This document shows positions 33,303 through 42,671 of a stretch of 64,000 nucleotides of DNA, in pieces (within the stretch, counting starts at the first letter, position 1; the number at the start of each line of letters is the position of its first letter). The stretch covers positions 1-64,000 of the forward strand of contig JBKEDB010000063.1 of assembly GCA_047975195.1 (NCBI GenBank), in the 5' to 3' direction. A program made the position numbers and the translations under genes. The stretch comes from Cumulibacter sp047975195 (GTDB taxonomy: Bacteria; Actinomycetota; Actinomycetes; Mycobacteriales; Antricoccaceae). The notes below the pieces were generated by a model. The model was not told where the DNA came from and made no database searches. It saw only the letters and a list, made by a program, of their open reading frames with translations.

Positions 33303-36300
33303 CTAGAACTTGTCCATGATTTTGCGGATCCGTGCGGACGAGACCGAGTAGCGCGGTTTCACCGCTTGCGCGAACAAGGAGAGGCGTAACTCCTCGATCA
33401 TCCAGCGAATCTCGCGCAACTCTGCCGGTAGCGGCTCATCGCCGCGGAAGGTCGCCACGAACTCGTCGTACTCTGCGCTGAGCTCGTGCACCTCCAGCAT
33501 CGACAGTCGATCGCGTTGGTGGTTCGCGCGAAGTCGATCTGCGCGTACGGCGATACCGTGCAGATACCGGGCGATGTCATTCAGGCGAACGATCCCGTGC
33601 ACGCTGACGAATCCGGGCGGCACCAGGAAAGCGAGCTGCGCTCGAATATCGGCCAGGTGCACGGCAAAAGGTTTGGGAGGTAGGTCGGCGATCGAGCGGT
33701 CCGCCGCCATCTTCTTCTCGAGTACGGCGGCCACTTTTTCGAAGGCGTCGAGGGTATCTGCGACCTGCCGCGCGCGGGCAGTGTGCAGCAACGAAAGGTA
33801 GTCGGATTCCGACCAAGGAATCTCGCTAGCATCGATCATCTGAAGGGCCACCGCGTGTTGTATGTCGTCGCGCAGCGCTCCGGGGCTGGCGTGCGGCGTC
33901 TGGGTCAGGGATACCTTCTGTGCGGCGCTGAGCGCCCGCGTGACTTGGCTGCCGACCGGCGGCAGCTCATGGACCAGGAGCCATGCAACGGCCTCGCGCA
34001 TCGCGTTGAGCTGAGCGGATTGAGTGGTCTGGATTCGTAACGCGAGCGAGTCGCCTTCACGAACCAGCGCCGGAAAACCATCGAGACGCCCATGCGTGGT
34101 GTGCAGCGCCACCACCTGATCGAGTGTGCCGATCGACCAGGAGGTAATGCCGCTTTGTTCGTTGGCTACGGCAACCTTCGCAACCTGTGCGCGCTGTGCG
34201 CTACCGAGTTGCTCCCGCAGCACATCGAGGTCTTTGCCTGAGGCGACAAGCTTCCCCGTCTCGTCAACGATTCGGAAGGTCATCCGCAGGTGATCGGGAA
34301 CTTTGGACCAGTCGAAATCGAACTCCGTGACTGCTGCGCCAGTGAGCCTGCGCAACTCGTCAGCGAGTTGAGGCAGCAAGGCGCCCTTCTGTGGGCTGAT
34401 GGTTGCCAACGCCGCGCGCGCTCGGTCCGGAGCGGGAACCACATTGCGACGGATCACTTTCGGGAGGGACTTGATCAACGCGGTGACGAGTTCTTCGCGG
34501 CGGCCAGGTACCAACCACCGAAATTCCTCTGGATCCCTCTGAGACAGCGATACCAAGGGGAGGTCGACACTGACCCCGTCGGCTTCGGCATCACGAGCCG
34601 CTGGAACTACGCTCGGATCGAATGTATATACGAGATCTAGTGGACGATCTCCATCGCCCCACACACTAGGAAACGCGTCGTCATCCGGTCGCAGCGCGCC
34701 ATCACGCAGTACGTCGTCGGCACCGAAGTTGAGCAGTTCGGGGGTGTCATGACGCTGGTGCTTCCACCATTTATCGAAATGGCGGCCGGAAACGACCTCA
34801 GGCGGAACACGTGCGTCATAGAACGCGTATAGGGACTCGTCATCGGCGATCAGATCGCGCCGGCGCGCCTTGTCCTCCAACTCGACGATCTCGCCGAGTA
34901 GATCTTGATTGTGGCTGAAGAAGTGGTGGCGGGTGTCCCAATCGCCCTCGACGAGAGCCTGCCGGATAAAGATCTCGCGCGATGCGACTGGATCGATGCG
35001 CCCGTAGTTCACTCGCCGGTCGGCGATGATCGGCACGCCGTACAGCGTGGCCTTTTCGGTCGCGACGACCCCTGCCCGCTTGCGTTCCCAATGCGGTTCG
35101 CTGTACGTGCGTTTGAGGGCGTGAGACGCTACTTCCTCAACCCACGCGGGGTCTAGCCGCGCGACGTCGCGCGCCCACAGCCGCGATGTCTCCACGAGCT
35201 CTGCGGCCATGACGTACGGCGGATTCTTCTTGAATAGAGCCGATCCAGGGAATATGGCAAACCGGGCACCACGCGCACCGACGTAGTCCCGCTTGTTGCG
35301 GACATCCTGCAGGCCAATCTGGGAGAGCAACCCGGTGAGCACCGATTTATGAACGTCGTCGTCCGACGGGCGAGTGGTGGAGGTGTGGATGCCGGCGGCG
35401 CCGGCGACCTCCCGTAGCTGTGCGACAAGGTCCTGCCACTCACGCACTCGTAGGTAGTTGATGTACTCAGCCTTGCAACGTTTGCGGAACTGCGAGGACG
35501 ACAGCGACTTCTGCTGCTCGCGTAGGTATCGCCACAGATTAAGGATTCCCAGGAAGTCCGATGTCTTATCGACGAAGCGGGCATGCAGTTGATCCGCGTG
35601 CGCTTCGTGCTCGGCGGGCCGCTCACGTGGGTCTTGAATCGCCAGCGCGGCAGCGACGACGATCACCGCGAGGGCGGCATCGCGTTTGCCGCCCTCCACG
35701 ATCATCCGGGCTAACCGCGGATCGATCGGCAGTGCTGCGATGGTGCGACCTGTCTGCGTCAGCTCCACACGTCCATCGACGCGCCTGAGCGCCTCGATTT
35801 CCTGCAATAGCGCCATTCCGTCGGCGATGTTGCGCTTGTCCGGCGGCTGGATGAACCCGAAGGTCTCGATGTCACCGAGCCGTGCCGCGGTCATCTGCAG
35901 AATGACCGATCCGAGATTCGTGCGGGTGATCTCCGGATCAGTGAACTGAGGGCGAGAGTCGAAGTCGTCCTCGGCGTACAGCCGGATGGCGATGCCATCG
36001 GATGTGCGGCCGCATCGTCCACTGCGCTGCATCGCGGAAGCTTGTGAGATCCGCTCGATGGGTAGGCGTTGCACCTTTGTGGATAGTGAATACCGCGAAA
36101 TCCGGGCAGTGCCGGCATCCACGACGTACTTGATACCGGGCACCGTCAGTGAGGTTTCCGCTACGTTGGTGGCTAAGACAATCCGTCGTCCGCGGTGTGA
36201 GCTGAACACCCGGTGCTGGTCGGCTGCTGATAGTCGCGCATACAGGGGCAGAATCTCGGTCCGTGGGAGATCCAGGTCCCGCAGCGCATCGGCAGCATCC

Positions 36301-37091
36301 CGGATCTCGCGTTCGCCGGACAGAAATACCAGCACGTCTCCTGGAGGCTCTGAGGCCAATTCGGCACACGCGTCAATAATTCCGGTAACGAGGTCACGCT
36401 CCGGTGCAGCGGTGTTGTCCGGGTCGACCAGGGGCCGGTAGCGGATCTCAACTGGGTAGGTGCGGCCGGATACCTCGATGATCGGCGCGTGGTCGAAGTG
36501 TTCGCTAAATGCTTCGGGATCGATCGTGGCCGAGGTGATGATGAGTTTGAGGTCAGGGCGCTTGGGAAGCAAGGACTTGAGATATCCGAGTAGAAAGTCG
36601 ATGTTGAGACTTCGCTCGTGTGCCTCATCGATAATAATCGTGTCGTAGCGGCGCAGCATGCGATCTCGCTGAATCTCGGCGAGCAGGATGCCGTCGGTCA
36701 TCACCTTCACGTAGCTGTCCCGGTTCACCTTGTCGGTGAACCGCACGGCGTAGCCGACTTCGGCGCCGATCGTGACGTCGAGCTCCGAGGCGATGCGCTC
36801 GGCCACGGTGCGAGCGGCGAGTCTGCGCGGCTGGGTGTGGCCGATCTGGCCATCGATACCGCGGCCGATCTCCAGGCAAATCTTTGGGATCTGCGTGGTC
36901 TTGCCGGACCCCGTTTCGCCGGCGATCACCACGACCTGATTCTCGCGGATCGCGTCGGCGATCTCGTCTTTGCGCGCAGTGACCGGGAGTTGATCCGGAT
37001 AGGAGAGCGCGGGAACCCCAGCGCGGCGTGCCTCGAGTTGTTGCGGCGTACGTCGCGGCGGGGTGCGGCGGTTACGGGGACGTCGAGACAT
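33303..37091 (-). CDS. hrpA: HrpA, DEAH-box ATP-dependent RNA helicase
   Basis: This 1262-residue helicase is of the HrpA/DHX family. Motifs run in order: Walker A GETGSGKTTQIPK (about residues 54-66), DEAH in IIIDEAHERSLN, SAT in ITSATI, and motif VI QRSGRCGRT. Middle HA2 and OB-fold regions, then a C-terminal DUF3418 portion typical of bacterial HrpA, bring it to the usual length of about 1300. E. coli HrpA resolves stalled ribosomes, as recently described. It is transcribed toward the decayed ligase segment and stands alone. No domain is missing. Confidence 0.95.
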   Translation of the reverse strand: MSRRPRNRRTPPRRTPQQLEARRAGVPALSYPDQLPVTARKDEIADAIRENQVVVIAGETGSGKTTQIPKICLEIGRGIDGQIGHTQPRRLAARTVAERIASELDVTIGAEVGYAVRFTDKVNRDSYVKVMTDGILLAEIQRDRMLRRYDTIIIDEAHERSLNIDFLLGYLKSLLPKRPDLKLIITSATIDPEAFSEHFDHAPIIEVSGRTYPVEIRYRPLVDPDNTAAPERDLVTGIIDACAELASEPPGDVLVFLSGEREIRDAADALRDLDLPRTEILPLYARLSAADQHRVFSSHRGRRIVLATNVAETSLTVPGIKYVVDAGTARISRYSLSTKVQRLPIERISQASAMQRSGRCGRTSDGIAIRLYAEDDFDSRPQFTDPEITRTNLGSVILQMTAARLGDIETFGFIQPPDKRNIADGMALLQEIEALRRVDGRVELTQTGRTIAALPIDPRLARMIVEGGKRDAALAVIVVAAALAIQDPRERPAEHEAHADQLHARFVDKTSDFLGILNLWRYLREQQKSLSSSQFRKRCKAEYINYLRVREWQDLVAQLREVAGAAGIHTSTTRPSDDDVHKSVLTGLLSQIGLQDVRNKRDYVGARGARFAIFPGSALFKKNPPYVMAAELVETSRLWARDVARLDPAWVEEVASHALKRTYSEPHWERKRAGVVATEKATLYGVPIIADRRVNYGRIDPVASREIFIRQALVEGDWDTRHHFFSHNQDLLGEIVELEDKARRRDLIADDESLYAFYDARVPPEVVSGRHFDKWWKHQRHDTPELLNFGADDVLRDGALRPDDDAFPSVWGDGDRPLDLVYTFDPSVVPAARDAEADGVSVDLPLVSLSQRDPEEFRWLVPGRREELVTALIKSLPKVIRRNVVPAPDRARAALATISPQKGALLPQLADELRRLTGAAVTEFDFDWSKVPDHLRMTFRIVDETGKLVASGKDLDVLREQLGSAQRAQVAKVAVANEQSGITSWSIGTLDQVVALHTTHGRLDGFPALVREGDSLALRIQTTQSAQLNAMREAVAWLLVHELPPVGSQVTRALSAAQKVSLTQTPHASPGALRDDIQHAVALQMIDASEIPWSESDYLSLLHTARARQVADTLDAFEKVAAVLEKKMAADRSIADLPPKPFAVHLADIRAQLAFLVPPGFVSVHGIVRLNDIARYLHGIAVRADRLRANHQRDRLSMLEVHELSAEYDEFVATFRGDEPLPAELREIRWMIEELRLSLFAQAVKPRYSVSSARIRKIMDKF

Positions 37092-37210
37092 GGCGCTTCA
37101 GCCTATGCCAGTCAGCGCGGGTGTCGCGAGTGAGTTTCGCCAACGCAGGTTCGTTGGGGAGCCTCGTGACGCGGACCGGTCGGCTGGCGCTCAGATTGGC
37201 CCGATCGCTG

Positions 37211-38899
37211 TTACTGCTGCTGAAGGGCAGTGGCGAGCTCGGCCTTCTTGATCTTGCCGGTGGTCGTCATCGGGTACTCGGTCACGATCCGCACCTCCGG
37301 CACCTTGTAGGTCGCCATCTGCGTTCTCGCCCAAGCCCGCAATTCGGCGGGATCGATGCTGCGTCCTTGGATCGGTTTCACGAACGCGACCGGAATTTGT
37401 CCCTTGTCGGCGTCCGGGCGGGGTACGACGGCAGCTGTCTCGACGTCATCGTGCCGGCACAGGAACGCTTCGACCTCCGCCGGAAAAACGCTCATCCCAT
37501 TGACCTTGATCATGTCCTTGTTACGCACCAGGTAATGCAGGCACCCGGCCTCGTCAATGAACCCCGTATCGCCGGTGTAGAGCCATCCGTGCCGAATCGC
37601 TTCTGCAGTCGCCTCGGGCTTACGCCAGTATCCCGTGAGAATCGACGGGCTGCGCTCGATGATCTCGCCCCGTTCGCCGAATGGCAGCGGATGGCCGGTC
37701 GCCGGATCCACGACCATAAATTCGGTTCCTGGCACGGGAAGACCACACTGACCGGGTTCGTTCAGGATGTCCCAATCCTCATCCTGTAGCCCGTACGTGG
37801 AGGTGTCCATTGTGTGGGTTTCAGTCATCCCGAACGCGGCCTCCCGCAGGATTCCGTCGCTGCGGCTGGCCGCGCGCCATCGGGTGCGCACCTCGGGATC
37901 GACGCGGGCTACGAATGACATCGCCAAGGGGGTGTGCAGGCTGCTGAAGTCGTAGTCGCCGACCCTCGGGTGCTCGATGATCTCGATGTAGTTATCGACA
38001 GTCGCGATCCATACCTCGACCTTGTACTTATCGATGGTGCGCATCACGGTCTCGGCGTCCCAGCGCGCGAGGATCACCACGGTTCCGCCGGTGATGACCG
38101 GAGACAACAGACCCATGTCTTCACCGGCAATCCAGAACACCGGCACGTGACACAACAGGACCGGGTGATCGGTGATGTTGCTCGCGGTCATCCACGCGGC
38201 CACGGCGTACACCATGTGCCGCTGGGTGTGCTCACACCCCTTGGGTAGCCCAGTGGTGCCGCCGGTGTAGTTCAGCGCCGCGAGGGCGTCGAGGTCGACC
38301 TCCCGCGGCGCTGCGCGGTCGGCAGCCAACACATCCGCCCACGTGTCGTAATCCGGGATCTTTGCGCTAGTCGTCGCCGGCGGTGCCGGTGGCGTTGCAT
38401 CGGCCCCGGCCATCTCGTACGCGGACGTCACCAACACGGTCCGGACGGTCGTCTCTTCAATGACATTGCCGAGCACATCAAGCATGGAGTCGACGGCAAA
38501 CAAGACCTGAACGTCGGCGTCGGTCAACTCGTGGCGCAGTTCGTGCTCGCGGAACATCGTGTTGATCGGCACGTGCACCGCTCCGAGCTTGAGGATGCCG
38601 AGGAACGCGATCATGAACTGAGGCGAGTTCGGCAGCAGCACGCCAACCCTGTCGCCGGCGCGAACGCCGTGCGACTGAAGCCACCCCGCGGCGCGGTCGG
38701 TCAGTTCATCGAGTTCAGTCCAGGTGATCTCCCGGCCGTAGAACGCCACAGCGACAGCATCCCCGCGGCGCTTCGCCCACTCGCGCACCTGATCGCCGAT
38801 GGGAATCTCACCCAGTGGATACCGAACCTCAGTGGGCACGTCGGCAGGGCGCACACTGGCCCGGCGTCGCTCGGCCTCAGCCAGGTAGTCATCGACGTT
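37211..38899 (-). CDS. AMP-dependent acid-CoA ligase
   Basis: This adenylate-forming enzyme of about 562 residues has P-loop YTGGTTGLPKGCEH, adenylate motif FGMTETHTMD, hinge TGDTGFIDEAG and catalytic lysine TTGKIKKAEL near the C-terminus. GTG 38899 is chosen because GGAGG lies 6 nt upstream; an ATG at 38920 is also in frame. It diverges from a VOC protein gene with a 164-nt gap. Substrate is unknown; the N-terminal half resembles crotonobetaine- or cyclohexanecarboxylate-type ligases in general layout, but this is not diagnostic. Confidence 0.88.
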   Translation of the reverse strand, partial: NVDDYLAEAERRRASVRPADVPTEVRYPLGEIPIGDQVREWAKRRGDAVAVAFYGREITWTELDELTDRAAGWLQSHGVRAGDRVGVLLPNSPQFMIAFLGILKLGAVHVPINTMFREHELRHELTDADVQVLFAVDSMLDVLGNVIEETTVRTVLVTSAYEMAGADATPPAPPATTSAKIPDYDTWADVLAADRAAPREVDLDALAALNYTGGTTGLPKGCEHTQRHMVYAVAAWMTASNITDHPVLLCHVPVFWIAGEDMGLLSPVITGGTVVILARWDAETVMRTIDKYKVEVWIATVDNYIEIIEHPRVGDYDFSSLHTPLAMSFVARVDPEVRTRWRAASRSDGILREAAFGMTETHTMDTSTYGLQDEDWDILNEPGQCGLPVPGTEFMVVDPATGHPLPFGERGEIIERSPSILTGYWRKPEATAEAIRHGWLYTGDTGFIDEAGCLHYLVRNKDMIKVNGMSVFPAEVEAFLCRHDDVETAAVVPRPDADKGQIPVAFVKPIQGRSIDPAELRAWARTQMATYKVPEVRIVTEYPMTTTGKIKKAELATALQQQ

Positions 38900-38920
38900 C
38901 ACTAGCAACCTCCAAGCCAT

Positions 38921-38936
38921 TTGACATGAGTGTCTA
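38921..38936. promoter_or_regulatory. Imperfect 16-bp palindrome upstream of the ligase gene
   Basis: TTGACATGAGTGTCTA contains GACA and TGTC arms in an otherwise partly symmetric 16-bp block. It begins 22 bp upstream of the ligase GTG, in the divergent gap. It could bind a TetR- or FadR-like regulator, but no such gene is adjacent. Weak evidence. Confidence 0.3.
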
Positions 38937-39063
38937 TTTTGCCGAAACGACCTGGCACGGTCGAACCGCTCTCACCTGGTGGATCGCGCCGTGGTGGATA
39001 CTGCGGCAATAACGAGCCGCGCACGAACCCGCGCCGCCATGAGATAGAGGACACCTCAACGAC

Positions 39064-39726
39064 ATGATCGATCGAATCGCCCGTATTGACATCGCCGGAG
39101 CGGACGAGTCGCTGTATGACGTTCTGCTCGGTCCCGCTCACATCGCTGGCAACATGACCGTGGCAGCCGCTGAAACGACGCGAGCCGTCTTTGCCACCGC
39201 GGACCCGGTGAAGACCGCCGAGCGCATCCGGCGACGGGGGATTGAATTGCAGGACGGTGGTTTTACCGTGAACGGCCTCAGCTTCGGGCTCACTGATTCA
39301 GCACCTCATGCCGTACCCAACCTGGACGTCGAACTCGATCACATGGTGTTGCGTACCGCCGACGCCGAACGCGCGATCGCGAACTACGGCGGGCGCTTGG
39401 GCATCGAACTGCGGCTGGAACGACACGCGCCGCAGTGGGGGATGCACATGCTCTTCTTCCGCTGCGGCGAGGACATCTTGGAGATCGTGCAACCCATCGG
39501 CGATGAGCAGCACACCGGCGCCGATCAGCTCTACGGCGTGACGTGGCGCGTTGCCGACCTCAACGACACCGCGCAGCGGCTGAAGGCTGCTGGGATCGAG
39601 ATCAGCGAGATACGCGATGGCCGCAAGCCCGGCACTCAGGTGTGCACTATCCGCGACCGACGCACCGGCATCCCGACCTTGTTGATCCAGCAGGAATCGC
39701 TGCCGTTCAGCCGCAGCCAGCGCTGA
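39064..39726 (+). CDS. VOC (glyoxalase/dioxygenase fold) family protein
   Basis: This 220-residue protein has the repeated beta-alpha-beta fold of the vicinal oxygen chelate family. The clear second module runs from LDHMVLRTADAERAIANYGGRLG to ILEIVQPIG, containing the histidine and glutamate ligands (His in LDHMV, Glu in ILEIV). The N-terminal half is a degenerate first module. Functions in this family range from glyoxalase to epimerase and ring cleavage; none can be chosen. ATG 39064 begins after a purine-rich GATAGAGGA stretch. It lies divergent from the ligase gene. Confidence 0.8.
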   Translation: MIDRIARIDIAGADESLYDVLLGPAHIAGNMTVAAAETTRAVFATADPVKTAERIRRRGIELQDGGFTVNGLSFGLTDSAPHAVPNLDVELDHMVLRTADAERAIANYGGRLGIELRLERHAPQWGMHMLFFRCGEDILEIVQPIGDEQHTGADQLYGVTWRVADLNDTAQRLKAAGIEISEIRDGRKPGTQVCTIRDRRTGIPTLLIQQESLPFSRSQR

Positions 39727-39839
39727 GCGCTAGTGGACTCGCGCGATGGCGTAACTGCTGCGCGACGTCAGCGGTTCCCGCGCTGATCTGCCGGCGGGTT
39801 GCGTTGTACGTCCCGCCGTACGTGAGGTGCGAAACCAAC

Positions 39840-39868
39840 GAGACCCCGGCCAATCGGGCCGGGGTCTC
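39840..39868 (-). terminator. 12-bp hairpin downstream of tRNA-Leu
   Basis: GAGACCCCGGCC (39840-39851) and GGCCGGGGTCTC (39857-39868) form a perfect 12-bp stem with a 5-nt loop. It lies 29 nt beyond the CCA end of the tRNA, on its downstream side. It lacks a strong T-run, but its perfect pairing makes a terminator likely, possibly also serving the converging VOC gene. Confidence 0.7.
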
Positions 39869-39897
39869 ATCATGTTTATGCAGGTCATCCTACGTTT

Positions 39898-39985
39898 TGG
39901 TGTCCAGAGGGGGACTTGAACCCCCACGTCCGATAAAGGACACTAGCACCTCAAGCTAGCGCGTCTGCCATTCCGCCACCTGGAC
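39898..39985 (-). tRNA. tRNA-Leu(GAG)
   Basis: Read on the minus strand, the acceptor GTCCAGG pairs with TCTGGAC (one G-U pair). The anticodon stem CTAGC/GCTAG encloses the loop TTGAGGT, so the anticodon is GAG (39952-39950), reading CUC/CUU leucine codons. A long class II variable arm (GTCCTTTATCGGAC) and the T-loop GTTCAAG are present. The discriminator is A at 39901, and the CCA end is encoded (39900-39898). It lies between VOC and helicase genes on its own. Confidence 0.96.
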
Positions 39986-40036
39986 AAGGTGCGCAGAGAA
40001 TGTTACAGCACTGGTAACGCCTCTGCCGCGCGGGTA

Positions 40037-40098
40037 CCCCTGTTTCCTCCGCCCGGTCGCGACCACACGAGCAGCGGTCGCGACCGGCAGGAAAGGGG
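40037..40098 (-). terminator. Long nested hairpin after the DEAD-box helicase gene
   Basis: The inner stem CCGGTCGCGACC (40053-40064) pairs perfectly over 12 bp with GGTCGCGACCGG (40076-40087). An outer stem pairs TTTCCT (40043-40048) with AGGAAA (40089-40094) and CCCC (40037-40040) with GGGG (40095-40098), with a small bulge. It begins 5 nt beyond the helicase stop. It probably terminates the helicase transcript. Confidence 0.75.
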
Positions 40099-40103
40099 CC
40101 GAT

Positions 40104-42341
40104 TTACGCCTCGTGACGGTCCGGACGGCGTCCTCGCGAATCGCGGCTATCGCGTCGGTAACCACCGCCGCGACGGTCCCCGCCATCATGCCTGCGGTCT
40201 CCGAACGAACGGCGATCACCGCCACGTCGGTCGCCGCGGAACCCGCCCGAACGACCGCGGTAGCCGCCACCCTGACGTGGGCCGCGCGCCGGACGCGCCT
40301 TCACCGGCGGACGGTACTCCTCGACCGGCTCGCCGGACGGCTGCGCGCCGCCGGTGATATCGGCGATAGCCGAGTCACCTGGCTCGACGTACACGCCGCG
40401 CAGGTCGACCCCGGCGCGACCGATGAGCCGTTCGGCGCCGCGACGCTCGCGCGGCATGGCCAACATGACGACAGTGCCATCCTCGCCGGCACGCGCCGTA
40501 CGACCGGCACGGTGCAGGTAAGTCTTGTGCTCCTGGGGAGGATCCGCCTGGATGACAAGTTCGACGTCGTCGATGTGGATGCCGCGTGCCGCCACGTCGG
40601 TGGCGACGAGCACCGGCACATGGTTGCCGCGGAACGCATTGAGCGCGCGGGTGCGCTGGCCCTGACTCAACCCACCGTGGATCGCCAGAGCGTTCACGCC
40701 GACCTCGCGCATCTTTTCCGCAACGCGGTCCGCGCCCAACTTCGTCCGAACGAACACGATCGAGCGACCTGGCCGCGAAGCGAGCTCAGCAGCAATCGCG
40801 GCCTTACGGGCGGGGTGGACGACGAACAGGTGGTGTTCCATCGACTCGATCGAGGCGCCGACGTCCGCCGTCGAGTGCAGGACGGGATCGGTCAAGAAGC
40901 GCTTCACGAGTACGTCGATGTCGCCATCGAGAGTTGCCGAGAACAGCATCCGCTGGCTGTCGGCAGGTGTCTCTTCGAGGATCCGGCGTACCTCTGGGGC
41001 GAACCCCATATCGCACATCTGATCGGCCTCGTCCAGCACGCTCATGTCGATGCCCGAGAGGTCCGCAGCGCCGCGCTCAATCAGGTCGATCAAGCGACCT
41101 GGCGTCGCGATCAGCAGATCAATACCGCGATCGAGGGAATCAAGCTGCTTCTTGTACGGCATCCCACCGGCGACCAACAGCGTGCGCAGGTCCAGTGCCT
41201 TACCCAGCGGAGCCAGTGCGTCGACAACCTGCATCGCTAGTTCGCGCGTGGGCGTGAGGACGAGCGCGCGAGGACGATTGGGCTCGCGGGTACCGCCGGT
41301 GAGCCGGGTGAGCGTCGGCAGGCCGAACGCCAGCGTCTTGCCCGATCCGGTGGCGGCCCGAGCCAGAACGTCCGCACCTCCGAGCGCCGACGGGATCGCC
41401 TCGACCTGGATCGCGAACGGGGCGCCGATCCCGCGTTCGGCGAGTGCGGTGACCAGCGGCGCGGGGATCCCCATCGCGGCGAAGCCGTTGGCCTCGTCAA
41501 CATCCACGGCGGCCTTCGACTCGACGGGGACCAGCTCGTCGAAGTTACCGTCGAGAGCGGCCTCTTCATCGGCGCGGCTGAGATAGTTGCTGCGCGCGCG
41601 ATCATCGCGATCCTGGCGACGGTGGTCGGCATGACCCGCGACGTGGTGGCCATGGTTCGGTGCGCCGCCGCGGTCATCGAACCGGCGACGGGGCCGATCG
41701 CTGTAGCGGGCGTCGTCGCGACGCTCGAAGCGCCCGCCGCGATCGAACCGTCCGCTATCGGTGTGGCGGTGGCCCGAACGCGCATCCCGACGCTCGTACC
41801 GAGTATCGGCGCCGGCCGGACGCCGATTGGGGCGATCGAAGCGGTCGTTGTCACGCTCGAAGCGCCCGCCGCGGTCGGCACGCCCGAAACGATCGGAGCG
41901 ATCAGAGCGGCCGCCGCGATCGCTGTGCTCAACGCGATCCGAACGAGAACCGCGGGAGTCGAAGCGCTCCGATCGTTCGTACCGACCGCTGTTGCGGTCT
42001 GGGCGAGTCCCGAACCGCTCGGGACGTCCACCACGTCGATCGTTACGGGAGTGGTCCTGCGCGTGGCGCGAGTTATCGGCTCCGTCGGAGCGCTCTGCGC
42101 GATTGAATCGACCTCGATCGCCACGAGCATCGCCGCGTTCGAAACGGTCCGCACGCGACTCGTTCGCATGATCGCGCTCGTAGCGCCGCGGGCGATCCTG
42201 CCCGGCATAGCGTTCAGCGCGACGTTCGGCGCGATTGACCTGACCGTGGCGCGGCTTACGTCCGCCCGCGGAAAATTCGGACTTGCGCGCACCTGTCGTG
42301 CGGTTCTGTTTTCCGGGGTTACCGGAGAAGTTCTTTACCAT
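40104..42341 (-). CDS. DEAD-box RNA helicase with long Arg/Asp/Gly-rich extensions
   Basis: This 745-residue helicase has an unusually long N-terminal extension, about 260 residues of short Arg/Asp/Gly/Ser-rich repeats (for example RSDRSDRFGRADRGG). The core follows: Q motif FAIQVEAIPSAL, Walker A ATGSGKT, LDEAD, SAT, and motif VI HRAGRTARAG. The C-terminal tail (about 60 residues) is again RGG-like. Walker and DEAD motifs are intact. The two arginine-rich arms probably bind RNA and could promote phase separation. Relatives include cold-shock and ribosome-assembly helicases. The start is ATG 42341. Confidence 0.92.
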   Translation of the reverse strand: MVKNFSGNPGKQNRTTGARKSEFSAGGRKPRHGQVNRAERRAERYAGQDRPRRYERDHANESRADRFERGDARGDRGRFNRAERSDGADNSRHAQDHSRNDRRGGRPERFGTRPDRNSGRYERSERFDSRGSRSDRVEHSDRGGRSDRSDRFGRADRGGRFERDNDRFDRPNRRPAGADTRYERRDARSGHRHTDSGRFDRGGRFERRDDARYSDRPRRRFDDRGGAPNHGHHVAGHADHRRQDRDDRARSNYLSRADEEAALDGNFDELVPVESKAAVDVDEANGFAAMGIPAPLVTALAERGIGAPFAIQVEAIPSALGGADVLARAATGSGKTLAFGLPTLTRLTGGTREPNRPRALVLTPTRELAMQVVDALAPLGKALDLRTLLVAGGMPYKKQLDSLDRGIDLLIATPGRLIDLIERGAADLSGIDMSVLDEADQMCDMGFAPEVRRILEETPADSQRMLFSATLDGDIDVLVKRFLTDPVLHSTADVGASIESMEHHLFVVHPARKAAIAAELASRPGRSIVFVRTKLGADRVAEKMREVGVNALAIHGGLSQGQRTRALNAFRGNHVPVLVATDVAARGIHIDDVELVIQADPPQEHKTYLHRAGRTARAGEDGTVVMLAMPRERRGAERLIGRAGVDLRGVYVEPGDSAIADITGGAQPSGEPVEEYRPPVKARPARGPRQGGGYRGRSGGFRGDRRGGDRRSFGDRRHDGGDRRGGGYRRDSRDSRGRRPDRHEA

Positions 42342-42671
42342 CGTGAAAGTTCCTCACGTTGCTGTGAGGCAGATGGGCGCACCGCAATACCCGCCGCGAG
42401 CCCACAGGGGCGGCGACTACCAACTCGATCGTCGGCGGGAGAAAATCTGACGCAGTGCGATCTGCGCTCGCGTACACCAGCAAGCGGTTGCTTGCGATGC
42501 CAGGCTGAGCGCTCACCATCCGTTGACGGCGGGGGGAGTCGTCCCGCGCGTCATGTACTGCGCACATGCCGTATGGCCTAAAGGATAGATCACCACGCGC
42601 TCGATTCGGGTCCGTCGTGACTGGGGTCTCCACTCGCTGTGATGCACCCAACGGTGAGGTATGAATGGGGT
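42342..42671. other. 330-nt divergent intergenic region: helicase leader and M20 promoter
   Basis: No ORF with coding character is visible. On the minus strand just before the helicase ATG, CCTCAC-AGCAAC-GTGAGG (42369-42352) forms a 6-bp hairpin. Its 3' arm contains the GAGG that would serve as the ribosome site, so folding could hide it. A possible -10 (TATCCT) lies near 42590 on that strand, which would give a leader of over 200 nt. Confidence 0.5.

Noticed and set aside
41237..42581. Long open frames on both strands in the N-terminal region of the DEAD-box helicase
   Set aside because: They arise from the repetitive Arg/Asp/Gly codons; the plus-strand and alternate minus-strand products are low-complexity and have no domain.
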